DNA from: Membranihabitans marinus | GTDB lineage: Bacteria > Bacteroidota > Bacteroidia > Chitinophagales > Saprospiraceae | DNA: 64,000 nt | Assembly: GCF_021729155.1 (NCBI RefSeq) | Contig: NZ_JAJQYA010000004.1 | Location: forward strand, 124,001-188,000 | Direction: 5' to 3' | Part shown: piece after piece, positions 27,082 to 34,944 of the stretch | How the letters are laid out: every line of letters begins with the position of its first letter | Numbering within the stretch: the stretch's first letter is position 1 | The notes under the pieces: model-generated | What the model was told of the DNA's origin: nothing | Databases searched by the model: none | What the model saw: the letters and a program-made list of their open reading frames with translations, nothing else | Translations under genes and position numbers: made by a program

Positions 27082-27113
27082 ATTGATCTTTGCACAAAGA
27101 TAATCTATATTTG
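27082..27113 (+). promoter_or_regulatory. Promoter for the PLP enzyme gene
   Basis: ATTG (27082-27085) and, 20 nt on, TATATTTG (27106-27113) fit the Bacteroidota consensus. Transcription would start near 27120, which excludes the TTG at 27090 as start and supports the ATG at 27144. Confidence 0.6.
27095..27102 (-). promoter_or_regulatory. Promoter -7 element for rluD
   Basis: Minus-strand TATCTTTG (CAAAGATA on the plus strand) fits TAnnTTTG. The predicted start near 27088 gives a leader of about 40 nt. It lies inside the footprint of the divergent promoter. Confidence 0.55.
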
Positions 27114-27143
27114 ATAGAATATTATACCTATACATCACGAGCT

Positions 27144-28334
27144 ATGAAAATACCATCAATCTGTAGTAAAGAGGAAAAATTAACTTCATATAATCCCCCT
27201 CACATCAACCCGATATACGCTTCTTCTTCCTTTCAGTTTGAAACACTAGAAGAAGGCATTAATATTTTTAACGGTTCGAGCAAGGGTTATGTGTACAGTC
27301 GATTTTCCAATCCCAATGTGGAACTTTTAGAAAACAAAATAGCCCGACTTGAAGGCTACCAATTAGATTCCGACATAAGTGCAGTAGTCACCAACTCTGG
27401 TATGTCTGCCCTATCTACCTTATTGGCATCATTGACACAACCAGGCGATACCATAATTACTCAACCCGCATTGTACGGGGGAAGTATGAGTCTAATAGAT
27501 CAATATTTTGCAACCAAGGGTATTGATGTTTTATACCTCGATCTACTAGATATCCCAGGCGTTGAACAGGCCATTAAAGAGGTTTCTCAAAAAGCTGTTT
27601 TGCTTATAGAAACCCCAGCCAACCCTACCCTGACCTGTTACGATCTAGAGGGATTGGCCAAGGTCTGTAAGCATTACAATGTGAGATCTATTGTCGACAA
27701 TACTTTTGCCACATTTATACTTCAACAGCCACTGAAACACGGCATAGACTACGTTATTCACAGTAATACCAAATATATCAACGGACATGGCAATGGCATT
27801 AGTGGCGTTATTGTGGGACCTACAGAAATGATAAAATCAGATAATGTAGAAATGTCTATGAAATTAAATGGAAGTAATTGCAGTCCATTCGAAGCTTGGC
27901 TGTGTTACCAAGGTATGAAAACCATGTCTCTCAGAGTAAATCAACAAAGTAGTAATGCTGCTTCTATTGCCTCCTATTTGGACCACCATACAGAAATAGA
28001 AAAGGTATTCTACCCCGGTTTAATCAGTCACTCTACTCATTCCAACGCCAAAAAGACGATGAATGGTGGTTTTGGCGCTATGATTAGTTTTGATCTCGGC
28101 AGTCTAGACCGAGGGAAACAGTTAATGAAAAAATTGGATTTTATCACCATGGCCCCCACACTGGGAGATGTAGACACCATCGTCTTACATCCTGCTTCCA
28201 TGTCTCACCTCAACATGAAGGTCGAAAACAGAATGGAATTGGGTATAACCGACGGACTGATTAGAATGTCGGTAGGTATAGAATACTTAGACGATATTAT
28301 TCAAGATTTAGACCAAGCGCTAGAACAACTTTAG
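27144..28334 (+). CDS. PLP-dependent trans-sulfuration enzyme (cystathionine gamma-synthase / methionine gamma-lyase family)
   Basis: A 396-aa member of the Cys/Met metabolism PLP-dependent family. Landmarks: YSRFSNPNVELLENKIARLEG (phosphate-binding Tyr/Arg region), the SGMSALSTLLASL helix, LIETPANPTLTCYDL, and the PLP lysine in HSNTKYINGHGNGISG. The end contains MSHLNMK-type and GLIRMSVGIE segments with the substrate carboxylate-binding Arg. Members include cystathionine gamma-synthase, cystathionine beta- and gamma-lyases and methionine gamma-lyase; sequence alone does not decide among them. The frame opens at a TTG at 27090, but promoter placement favours the ATG at 27144. It appears to be a single-gene transcript. 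Confidence 0.9.
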   Translation: MKIPSICSKEEKLTSYNPPHINPIYASSSFQFETLEEGINIFNGSSKGYVYSRFSNPNVELLENKIARLEGYQLDSDISAVVTNSGMSALSTLLASLTQPGDTIITQPALYGGSMSLIDQYFATKGIDVLYLDLLDIPGVEQAIKEVSQKAVLLIETPANPTLTCYDLEGLAKVCKHYNVRSIVDNTFATFILQQPLKHGIDYVIHSNTKYINGHGNGISGVIVGPTEMIKSDNVEMSMKLNGSNCSPFEAWLCYQGMKTMSLRVNQQSSNAASIASYLDHHTEIEKVFYPGLISHSTHSNAKKTMNGGFGAMISFDLGSLDRGKQLMKKLDFITMAPTLGDVDTIVLHPASMSHLNMKVENRMELGITDGLIRMSVGIEYLDDIIQDLDQALEQL

Positions 28335-28408
28335 TTCGGAATATTCATTTAATACCCTCGTGTTCTAAAGTATTGAATAATCTATGATTCACCTGATTTT
28401 GATACTAG

Positions 28409-29287
28409 TTATAGAAACCAAAGTCGTATACTTCGATCATCGCTAGCTGAAAACAAAACCTTAGCCTTTTGACAATATGCCAAACTATTCACTGAATTGA
28501 CATGAGCTTCGGTAGTCTGTCCCCATTTGATAGAAGTAATGGGTTGAAAATCTTGCTTGGACCAGAATCGAATAGATTTATCTCTACTTGCTGTGGCCAT
28601 TACCGAGCCCAAATCAATAATATCATTAATGGTATACCAATGTGCTGGTAGACTGTGTTGAAGAGTCCATAGTTTGGAATCCCAAACCCTTAACAAGGCA
28701 TCCATACCACCTGAGATTAACTGACCTGAAATATAAGCCAATGAAAAAACCGATCGTTCATGGGCTTCATTCACCACCTTATTGAGGTATAGATTATGAA
28801 GATCCAGGATGTAGATATTGCCATCAGAACTACCGATGGCCATTTGAAAGTTCTCGGTATCGATTTTACCACAGCGCAATGGCTTGGCAGTTAAATGAAC
28901 TTCTTGAACAAAGTCATGGGTATCCATCTTCCATTTTCTAACCTTGCCATCTCCTCCTAAAGTATAGAAATACTCATCGGTAATTACTACATCATAAATC
29001 CCTTTATGGTGAATCTTTTTTGCAAAAACCTCCTGCCTTGACTTTCGATCTAATATATATAGATTACCAGAAAATGTACCCAAGAAAAAATATTGAGAAT
29101 TAACGGCCAAGGCAAAAATTTGATCCTCAACCTTGGCTACTAACTGACCATCTAAACTATCTTGCCAATCCCAACTTACCAACCAACCATCTCCTCCTAC
29201 AGAAAATAATTCATTTGATTCCTCATCAAAAAATAATTTATAAATAGAACTATTATGTCCTTGTAGTATCTTTGTACTTTTAATCAT
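28409..29287 (-). CDS. WD40 repeat protein
   Basis: A 292-aa cytoplasmic beta-propeller with about seven WD40 blades; there is no signal peptide. Clear repeats end in W-containing strands, for example SVGGDGWLVSWDW, TLGGDGKVRKWKM, ISGGMDALLRVWDS, ATASRDKSIRFWSK and SASDDRSIRLWFL at the C-terminus, each about 40 residues apart. WD40 propellers are protein-interaction platforms, and no partner can be named from the neighbourhood. The divergent neighbour is a phosphopantetheinyl transferase gene 38 nt away. Small stand-alone WD40 proteins of this length are known to me from many Bacteroidota, with no assigned role. Confidence 0.9.
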   Translation of the reverse strand: MIKSTKILQGHNSSIYKLFFDEESNELFSVGGDGWLVSWDWQDSLDGQLVAKVEDQIFALAVNSQYFFLGTFSGNLYILDRKSRQEVFAKKIHHKGIYDVVITDEYFYTLGGDGKVRKWKMDTHDFVQEVHLTAKPLRCGKIDTENFQMAIGSSDGNIYILDLHNLYLNKVVNEAHERSVFSLAYISGQLISGGMDALLRVWDSKLWTLQHSLPAHWYTINDIIDLGSVMATASRDKSIRFWSKQDFQPITSIKWGQTTEAHVNSVNSLAYCQKAKVLFSASDDRSIRLWFL

Positions 29288-29325
29288 CTATGGTTATAAT
29301 AATCAGTTAATAAAATCCAATAAGT

Positions 29326-29994
29326 TTGCCCATTGTAAATGTAGAACAGTTTCCTTTAGATACCAAGATACTTATTTGGCAAGTAACCGAGGAAATCGAT
29401 TTTTTTATTTCTAAAATAGGACATCAGTACCCGGATTCACCTTGGCGTCATTTTAACCCCAAGCGACAAATGGAATATTTGGTCTCTAGATATTTAATTC
29501 AATTAGGCTTACCCCATCAGCATTTCATTAGTGAATTGAAAAAAGACAGCTGCGGTTGTCCTCACTTTCCAACCTATGATATACACTGCGGAATTAGTCA
29601 TAGTAGCAGCTACATTGCAGCCATCACCAGTAGTGAAAAAGTGGGCTGTGACATTGAAATATACCAACCTGAGAAGATCTTAAGGATTGCACCCAGAATC
29701 ATAGGCAAGGCTGAAGAATCCTGGGTAAGAGGAGAAGATATTAGTTTAAAAACGCAATTGGTCTGGGGAATTAAGGAAAGTGCTTACAAAACATGGGGGA
29801 AGAAGAATATCGATTGGTTGCGCGATATTGATATAGATCCTATTCTATGGCATCCTCAATCAGGGGATTTCACTGGGTCCATAGGGTCATTAAACTGTGA
29901 TAAACTATATTTCTACGGCGAATATACATACCACAAAGATTTCTTATTCGTTTGGACTAAAGAAAGAAAAAATATTCATGCAAATTCTCTATAA
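29326..29994 (+). CDS. 4'-phosphopantetheinyl transferase (Sfp-like)
   Basis: Transfers the phosphopantetheine arm from coenzyme A to acyl- or peptidyl-carrier proteins. The 222-aa protein has the two family motifs: VGCDIEIY (Mg-binding Asp/Glu) and WGIKESAYKTWG (Glu and Lys). The segment CGCPHFPTYDIHCGISHSSS supplies the upstream conserved His-Ser. The start is uncertain: the best frame opens with TTG at 29326, no in-frame ATG occurs before the conserved region, and the TTG is embedded in a TAAGTTTG promoter-like element (29321-29328). No polyketide or peptide synthase genes lie in the window, so the natural substrate may be the fatty-acid carrier protein. The next gene overlaps its end by 17 nt. 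Confidence 0.88.
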   Translation: MPIVNVEQFPLDTKILIWQVTEEIDFFISKIGHQYPDSPWRHFNPKRQMEYLVSRYLIQLGLPHQHFISELKKDSCGCPHFPTYDIHCGISHSSSYIAAITSSEKVGCDIEIYQPEKILRIAPRIIGKAEESWVRGEDISLKTQLVWGIKESAYKTWGKKNIDWLRDIDIDPILWHPQSGDFTGSIGSLNCDKLYFYGEYTYHKDFLFVWTKERKNIHANSL

Positions 29995-30421
29995 ACTTAC
30001 CATATTACTTTCCATCCTTTTATTTTCAAACTGCAATAATACCAAGCAAGAAGAAAATACATTGGGTATTGAAGAAATGACTCAAGTGCCAGAAGATTTT
30101 TCAAGTTTTTATTTGAAATTTCATTCCGATTCTGTATTCCAGCTCAATCATATCACCTTTCCATTACAGGGTATTCCCGCACTTATCAGTAAAGAGATCG
30201 ACCCCGATGAATTTACATGGTCAAAAGAAGATTGGAAATTTCATTCATTTGACAACTTCGATCCCGATCAATACCAGATCGAAAGGCAAACTTTTGATTC
30301 GACCTTGGTCACTGAAAAGATAATAGATATCAAGACCAATATCGGTATCAAACGCAGATTTGCCAAGTTTAATGACGAATGGTACCTCATTTACTATTCT
30401 GCCATGAATCCACAACAATAG
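29978..30421 (+). CDS. Small hypothetical lipoprotein
   Basis: A 147-aa lipoprotein of unknown function, start at the ATG at 29978, which opens a good signal peptide and lipobox (LLFSNC, Cys19). An upstream ATG in the same frame at 29897 would place 27 hydrophilic residues before it and is less likely. The mature part is acidic with an aromatic-rich second half (EDWKFHSFDNFDPDQY; KFNDEWYLIYYSAM), resembling small periplasmic or outer-membrane-anchored beta-sheet domains. It overlaps the phosphopantetheinyl transferase gene by 17 nt in another frame, so the two are probably translationally coupled. Confidence 0.75.
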   Translation: MQILYKLTILLSILLFSNCNNTKQEENTLGIEEMTQVPEDFSSFYLKFHSDSVFQLNHITFPLQGIPALISKEIDPDEFTWSKEDWKFHSFDNFDPDQYQIERQTFDSTLVTEKIIDIKTNIGIKRRFAKFNDEWYLIYYSAMNPQQ

Positions 30422-30446
30422 TTTTTATTGAAATCTATCTATTGAA

Positions 30447-31808
30447 TTATTGCCAAGGCAACTGAATAACTCTATGCCCTACTTTATAGCCTAAATCTGT
30501 TCCGGCTTCGGAATCAGACATAAAATGAACGCCAAGCGGCACTCTAGAATAGGCATTTTCTATAGCCATATCCCAAATGGATGAAAAACTTCGGGGTGTA
30601 GACTTAAATTCAGTCCTTCCTTCATGACTCCTATCAGTAAATGAATAATTTTTTCCAAATATATCTTCCAAGACCACAGCAGCCGCGGCAGAAAAGGTGG
30701 CATGACCTGAAGGGTAGGTTGGAAAATTTGGGGTATAAAAGCCACCAGAGCCATCGGGACACATAATGGTATTCCATTCCCGATCCCCCATATATTCATG
30801 TATATAATCTATAGGGCGCAAACAGTTATAGCGATACTTATTTTCCCAACATTTAATTCCCGCGTCGGCCAAGGCCATTCCCACTTTTGTATAGGCCACT
30901 ACTGTTTCCAATAAATCCAAGCGTTCGATGGAAATTAATTGATTGGTAATACTAACCCATCTACCAGCAGGACTAAAGGTAAGAATTGGACAATCATCAC
31001 TCCAAAATTCAGCAATCCAATAATCTTCTTGATGCTGGCCTAATTTAATTTCATTTACCATATTGTAGGTAAACCGAGCTTCTTTATACAATACAGAACT
31101 GGTATCTGTGCGAAAAGGAGGAGGTGGAAGGATACCATCAGATCCCCGAGCCGCGAAGGTGCGTACCTTTCCCCAATTGGGCAATAAAGCAGGTTGATAA
31201 TCGGGATAGGTAGGTTTCCAAAGACCTTCGCGCTGGGGAGGCACATAACTGGGATCAATATTGCTTAAATACGCCTCATGACCCATTTCATCCTCAATGG
31301 ACCATTGGTATATCACATTGGCTACAGCTTCTCCATGTGCTTTCGAACGGGCATATACATCGGGGTCAGTGTCTTGTCGTAATTCCGCATCCAACTGGTG
31401 TCCGATCGCTAGCATTTGAAATTGCTGTTCAGCAGGCGCAGTTGGAAAAAACATTTCAAATGCTCTACTATAAGCAGCATTGGCTACTACTTCCCAATTG
31501 TATTCCAAGCTAGGCTTGGGACGATCAATATCTATATTGGGATAATAGGAAGAAAGGCTCTTGTATTTAGAACCACTACCTTCTACTATAGCCTCGTACA
31601 CAATAAGATTGATATAGGCATTATTTCTAGCTGAAACCGGAGGTTTATACCCTGGACAATAGCGCTCAATTTCCAAATACATTTGATTCCACAACATGGG
31701 AATTTTATGAGAATAATTGGAAGCAGGTAAACTCGTTTCATAGACTAATTCATCCTTCTCACAGGATACCCATAAAAAAAGTAATAAAATCGGTAAAAGT
31801 GTTTTCAT
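30447..31808 (-). CDS. Vanadium-dependent haloperoxidase / PAP2-family lipoprotein
   Basis: A 453-aa lipoprotein (lipobox LWVSC, Cys16) of the vanadium haloperoxidase and type 2 phosphatidic acid phosphatase superfamily. All three motifs of the oxyanion-binding site are intact: K-x6-R-P in WENKYRYNCLRPID, PTYPSGHATFS, and SRVPLGVHFMSDSEAG (R-x4-G-x-H order). The large N-terminal helical domain and the length are those of the haloperoxidase-like branch rather than small PAP2 phosphatases. Activity could be halide oxidation or phosphomonoester hydrolysis; the vanadate and phosphate sites are too alike to decide by eye. It would face the periplasm or cell surface. A further small lipoprotein gene lies 33 nt upstream on the same strand. 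Confidence 0.9.
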   Translation of the reverse strand: MKTLLPILLLFLWVSCEKDELVYETSLPASNYSHKIPMLWNQMYLEIERYCPGYKPPVSARNNAYINLIVYEAIVEGSGSKYKSLSSYYPNIDIDRPKPSLEYNWEVVANAAYSRAFEMFFPTAPAEQQFQMLAIGHQLDAELRQDTDPDVYARSKAHGEAVANVIYQWSIEDEMGHEAYLSNIDPSYVPPQREGLWKPTYPDYQPALLPNWGKVRTFAARGSDGILPPPPFRTDTSSVLYKEARFTYNMVNEIKLGQHQEDYWIAEFWSDDCPILTFSPAGRWVSITNQLISIERLDLLETVVAYTKVGMALADAGIKCWENKYRYNCLRPIDYIHEYMGDREWNTIMCPDGSGGFYTPNFPTYPSGHATFSAAAAVVLEDIFGKNYSFTDRSHEGRTEFKSTPRSFSSIWDMAIENAYSRVPLGVHFMSDSEAGTDLGYKVGHRVIQLPWQ

Positions 31809-31841
31809 GAGTTAGTTACAATTTGGTCATATATTTTTCGA

Positions 31842-32300
31842 TTATTCAAGGCAAGGAGTGGTCTGTTCAATTGCCAATTCGGTCATAAAATTTCCCCCCA
31901 TTTTCTTTAATAACACATTTTTCCTTTTTGACAGATCGGATAATTGAGCCTTTAATTCCACGATTTTTTCAACCATCTTACGATCTTTCTCTTCTAAACT
32001 TAACAAGGCCATTTGAACCGATGTATCGACTTCTTTGAAAGATTCAAACATTCTTATCAGACTTGCATTTCGAACTTTTAAAATATTGTTTTTTTCAGCC
32101 TCGGGCATATCTGGTGAAAGTGATTGCTCAAGCAACATATTCATTTGATCCCAATCCGTAGCGATGCTTTCCTTCATCTTTGTCAATTGGCAAAAGATTG
32201 ATCTTTCTTCGTTTAAAATAGAGATCAATTCAAGCTGATCTTGATTCTTACAGCCAGAAAACCATAGAAGAATTACTAGAATAAGAGATAGAGATTTCAT
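31842..32300 (-). CDS. Small coiled-coil lipoprotein
   Basis: A 152-aa lipoprotein (signal peptide with lipobox WFSGC, Cys17) whose mature part is almost wholly helical and predicted coiled-coil, with heptad-like Leu, Ile and Met spacing (KMVEKIVELKAQLSDLSKRK). Function unknown. It starts 15 nt after the hemerythrin gene on the same strand, so it is probably in the same Rrf2-controlled transcript, and it may continue into the haloperoxidase-like gene 33 nt further on. Confidence 0.75.
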   Translation of the reverse strand: MKSLSLILVILLWFSGCKNQDQLELISILNEERSIFCQLTKMKESIATDWDQMNMLLEQSLSPDMPEAEKNNILKVRNASLIRMFESFKEVDTSVQMALLSLEEKDRKMVEKIVELKAQLSDLSKRKNVLLKKMGGNFMTELAIEQTTPCLE

Positions 32301-32315
32301 GATGTATTCCTTATG

Positions 32316-32753
32316 TTAATATTCCAATTCCCAAAATCGATCTTCCCATTCATCCGCCTCCGGACATATCTTATGGATGTCCTCTAAAACTTGCAACTGT
32401 TCAACTGTACCATTTTTTTGTATTTCTGGGAACAACACATCTTCCTCCATTTGAATATGTCTATCTAATTCCTTGACTATCAAATTAAGGTTTAAATCCA
32501 ATTGATCCTCAGATTCAAACAATGAACGCAATCTACTATGCTCATCTAGGGCTTGAATCACCCATTTATTATCTAAACCTAGAATAGGAAATAACAACTC
32601 TTCTTCTAATCTAAAATGGTCATTTAGTTGATGGTTGTAAAACCAATCTGCATACTTTTTAATACGATATAAATCAATATTCTTTAGTAAGCCAGTCTTA
32701 ATATTCCAGCATAAAAACAAACCGTGATGATGTTGTAAAGCCTGTGTTTTCAT
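32316..32753 (-). CDS. Hemerythrin-like di-iron protein
   Basis: A 145-aa four-helix protein with the hemerythrin-type metal ligands: the early HHH (8-10), H46-x3-E50 in NDHFRLEEELLFP, His72 (LDEHSRL), and H99-x3-E103 in LDRHIQMEEDVLFP. Such proteins bind a di-iron centre and in bacteria are tied to oxygen, nitric oxide or iron-sulfur repair. It is cytoplasmic (no signal peptide). The gene lies 73 nt downstream of an Rrf2 regulator with three conserved cysteines and has an operator-like site in front of it that matches one in front of the regulator. A role in nitric oxide or redox stress is therefore likely, by inference. Confidence 0.88.
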   Translation of the reverse strand: MKTQALQHHHGLFLCWNIKTGLLKNIDLYRIKKYADWFYNHQLNDHFRLEEELLFPILGLDNKWVIQALDEHSRLRSLFESEDQLDLNLNLIVKELDRHIQMEEDVLFPEIQKNGTVEQLQVLEDIHKICPEADEWEDRFWELEY

Positions 32754-32782
32754 TGAAATTGATTTTAATATTTTGTATTCAT

Positions 32783-32794
32783 CATTTATAAATG
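32783..32794. promoter_or_regulatory. Palindrome upstream of hemerythrin
   Basis: CATTTATAAATG is a perfect 12-bp palindrome 30 nt upstream of the hemerythrin start. It recalls the AT-rich core of NsrR sites (ATTT with AAAT arms), but a chance occurrence in AT-rich DNA is possible. Confidence 0.35.
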
Positions 32795-32795
32795 C

Positions 32796-32814
32796 GACCT
32801 ATTTATCCGATTAA
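32796..32814 (-). promoter_or_regulatory. Candidate Rrf2 operator in front of hemerythrin
   Basis: GACCTATTTATCCGATTAA (plus strand) matches the site at 33311-33329 (GACAAATTTGTCCGATAAA) at 15 of 19 positions. It lies 43 nt upstream of the hemerythrin ATG, in the gap after the Rrf2 gene. Confidence 0.5.
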
Positions 32815-32826
32815 TAGTCAAATTTT

Positions 32827-33261
32827 TTAGAGTTTTAAAAAAGTAAGCCCTGTTTCCAATTCAGAGGTCAAATTTTCAACCGTCGTATTTTGTAACATAG
32901 ATTTTAAATTTTCTCGAATAACCTTGTATCTAAAGTGAACAGGACAAGGCTTCAAATCGTTGCATTTTCGAAGCCCTAACCCGCATCCGTTAAAAATAAT
33001 ATCTCCATCGATTGCCCTCACTATATCGCCTAAATTGACATTTTGAAGGCGTTGACTATCCATTTCATAGCCGCCATAGGCACCTTGAACAGATTGAACA
33101 ATATCTTCTTTGGCTAATGCCTGTAGTATTTTTGCAGTAAAAGCAACTGGAGAATCAATTTCTTTAGCTATATCTTTTAGCGATATTCTTCTCCCCTTTT
33201 GTGACTCTACTGCTATCAATATTGTCGCTCTAATGCCATATTCACAAGCTTTAGAAAACAT
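32827..33261 (-). CDS. Rrf2 family regulator with three-cysteine cluster motif
   Basis: A 144-aa winged-helix repressor of the Rrf2 family. The DNA-binding domain begins FSKACEYGIRATILIA and includes ISLKDIAKEIDSPVAFTAKILQ and VQGAYGGYEM. Three cysteines (93, 100, 106; C-x6-C-x5-C in NGCGLGLRKCNDLKPCPVHF) correspond to the iron-sulfur ligands of NsrR/IscR/RsrR-type members, so the protein probably senses nitric oxide, iron-sulfur status or redox. Just upstream is a minus-strand promoter whose -33 TTTG lies inside a perfect palindrome, which suggests autorepression. Downstream on the same strand follow hemerythrin and a coiled-coil lipoprotein. Confidence 0.93.
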   Translation of the reverse strand: MFSKACEYGIRATILIAVESQKGRRISLKDIAKEIDSPVAFTAKILQALAKEDIVQSVQGAYGGYEMDSQRLQNVNLGDIVRAIDGDIIFNGCGLGLRKCNDLKPCPVHFRYKVIRENLKSMLQNTTVENLTSELETGLTFLKL

Positions 33262-33282
33262 AATTTTCTATTTTATTGAATA

Positions 33283-33316
33283 CAAATATAATGGGTTATT
33301 TTTAAACTTGGACAAA
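33283..33316 (-). promoter_or_regulatory. Promoter of the Rrf2 gene
   Basis: On the minus strand TTTG (complement of 33313-33316) and TATATTTG (complement of 33283-33290) fit the Bacteroidota promoter with 22 nt between them. Transcription would start near 33276, 15 nt before the ATG. Confidence 0.55.
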
Positions 33317-33329
33317 TTTGTCCGATAAA
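33310..33329 (-). promoter_or_regulatory. Candidate Rrf2 operator (autoregulatory)
   Basis: GGACAAATTTGTCC (33310-33323) is a perfect 14-bp palindrome overlapping the -33 element of the Rrf2 promoter. With its flank it resembles the site upstream of hemerythrin. Confidence 0.55.
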
Positions 33330-33751
33330 GATTAAAAATATTTCAAATTAAAAATATCAAAGCAATAACAAACCTTTAGTTTAGGTTAAAATACATCTAA
33401 AAAATTCAAGTAAACAAGGGAGAAACCGTATTCAACCATATACATAGAAACAAAGGTCGTGGGTATTAAGCAAACAACTATAATCATCTTATACCAAATA
33501 TATCTAGTCATCATGTATTTATTGACTAGTTTGGGATATACAAACCCTTCCTCTTTATACTTACTATATAAGAAGAGTATAAATATATGGAATAGCCGAC
33601 CTAGATATCCCGTAAAATATTAGATCAATAATAAGACCTTCAATCTTTTATACCATAGAGATATAACAGTCACAATAGAAAAACAAATATTATTATAAAA
33701 ACAAGGCAGTCTAATTTTTCGCTGGCCCTACCCTATTTAATATACCATTTC
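33330..33751. other. Gene-free stretch between Rrf2 and VOC genes
   Basis: No coding frame. An inverted repeat CTAGTCA (33504-33510) / TGACTAG (33523-33529) with a 12-nt loop is visible but lacks a T tract. Otherwise AT-rich sequence without recognised signals; no clear terminator for the VOC gene, which ends at 33752. Confidence 0.45.
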
Positions 33752-34120
33752 CTATTTAGTGGAATGCAATCCAATGGTATTGCCCTCAGTGTCTATAAAT
33801 TGAGCGATAAAGCCAAATTCTCCAATAGACATTTTAGGAAATATTACCTGGCCCCCAGCAGCTTTTACTCTAGCTATTTCGACACTTACGTCATCTGAAT
33901 TAAAGTAAATTACTGTTCCTTCAGAACTGGGTTTACATTCCTTAGCATGTACTAGTGCTCCCATTGCACCAGTCTCCTTTTCATCTCCTTCAAACATATA
34001 CATTTGCGTATCTGGCATTTCCATGTACTGCAGATTTCGCTTAAATACAGCGGTATAAAAATTTTTGGCTCTTTCAAGATTTGTTGTGGCGATTTCAAAC
34101 CAAACTACTGGATTACTCAT
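33752..34120 (-). CDS. VOC (glyoxalase/bleomycin resistance fold) family protein
   Basis: A 122-aa cytoplasmic protein of the vicinal oxygen chelate superfamily. It starts MSNPVVWFEIATTNLERAKNFY, a typical first beta-alpha unit, and has a second module with VIYFNSDDVSVEIARVKAAGG and a closing FIAQFIDTEGNTIGLHS, in which the Glu/His-type metal-ligand positions are only partly conserved. Closest in style to the small VOC proteins of unknown substrate (YdeM/glyoxalase-like). The gene is isolated: long gene-free stretches lie on both sides. Confidence 0.88.
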   Translation of the reverse strand: MSNPVVWFEIATTNLERAKNFYTAVFKRNLQYMEMPDTQMYMFEGDEKETGAMGALVHAKECKPSSEGTVIYFNSDDVSVEIARVKAAGGQVIFPKMSIGEFGFIAQFIDTEGNTIGLHSTK

Positions 34121-34944
34121 AATTAATTATTTTATATTTTTAAAACTACTTCTATTCATATTGAATGACTAAGATTCAGTTCACCTTACATTAGTTGAAA
34201 AGGATATTAATAGATGATGGACGTTTATTCAAAAGTTCTATCATTGCAAGTAAATAATTCATAACAGCTATGATATGAATTATTCCAAGATCTATCACAT
34301 GATGTGTTGTTATACCTTAAACAATCTCCAAATTAATACAATTATGGAATTTATGTCTAACAAAATCATAATTTAACAAAAACAAATTTAACACATAGCA
34401 TTAAAATACAAACACATCAATAGACACACCTAATCAATCTTTTATAAAAATGAATTTAACATATATTTTAACGATCTAAGGAAATAGTCAGTCTAAAAGT
34501 TTTAACAAATCCATATCTCTGTTAATCATGAAAAATTAATGACTGATGATGACATCTTCATTACAAGACCTTATTTTCTTCAAATATTACGATGACAGGT
34601 CAGAAATAACAAAATAAAAGACTAAAACACTGTTAAATAATAACAGCAAACAGTACTTAAATAAAGAATTCTATCTTATACAAGTAATCAATCATAGAAC
34701 ACTAATATTAAAATAAGTTTACACAATATAGAAATAAACTAAAAATTACAAGTAAGCCATTTGTTATATCTAAAACACATATTATCACAAACAACATAAT
34801 ATAAACATAAGTTTTTAAATTAATTATTAAAAAATATTTGTTACCTAACCTATAATTTAGAGTCAAAACTATGCATCTTAACCAGATAATGTATTAAATT
34901 AGTTACGAAAAGATCAATTATTTAAATTAAAAAAATTATTCATT
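34121..34944. other. Longest gene-free stretch in the window (about 820 bases)
   Basis: Very AT-rich with no open frame of note on either strand and no recognisable RNA gene, repeat or mobile-element end. It separates the VOC gene from the divergent barrel-protein gene. No exact TAnnTTTG was found close to 34945; the nearest promoter-like pair is TTTG near 34838 with TATAATTTAG about 12 nt on, a poor match. Confidence 0.5.

Noticed and set aside
31842-33261. Rrf2-hemerythrin group as a phage-defence island
   Set aside because: No nuclease, helicase or toxin domain is present; the genes fit redox or nitric oxide response better.
34121-34944. Hidden RNA gene or mobile-element remnant in the longest gene-free region
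   Set aside because: No inverted terminal repeats, target-site duplication, transposase fragment or recognisable RNA structure could be found by eye.
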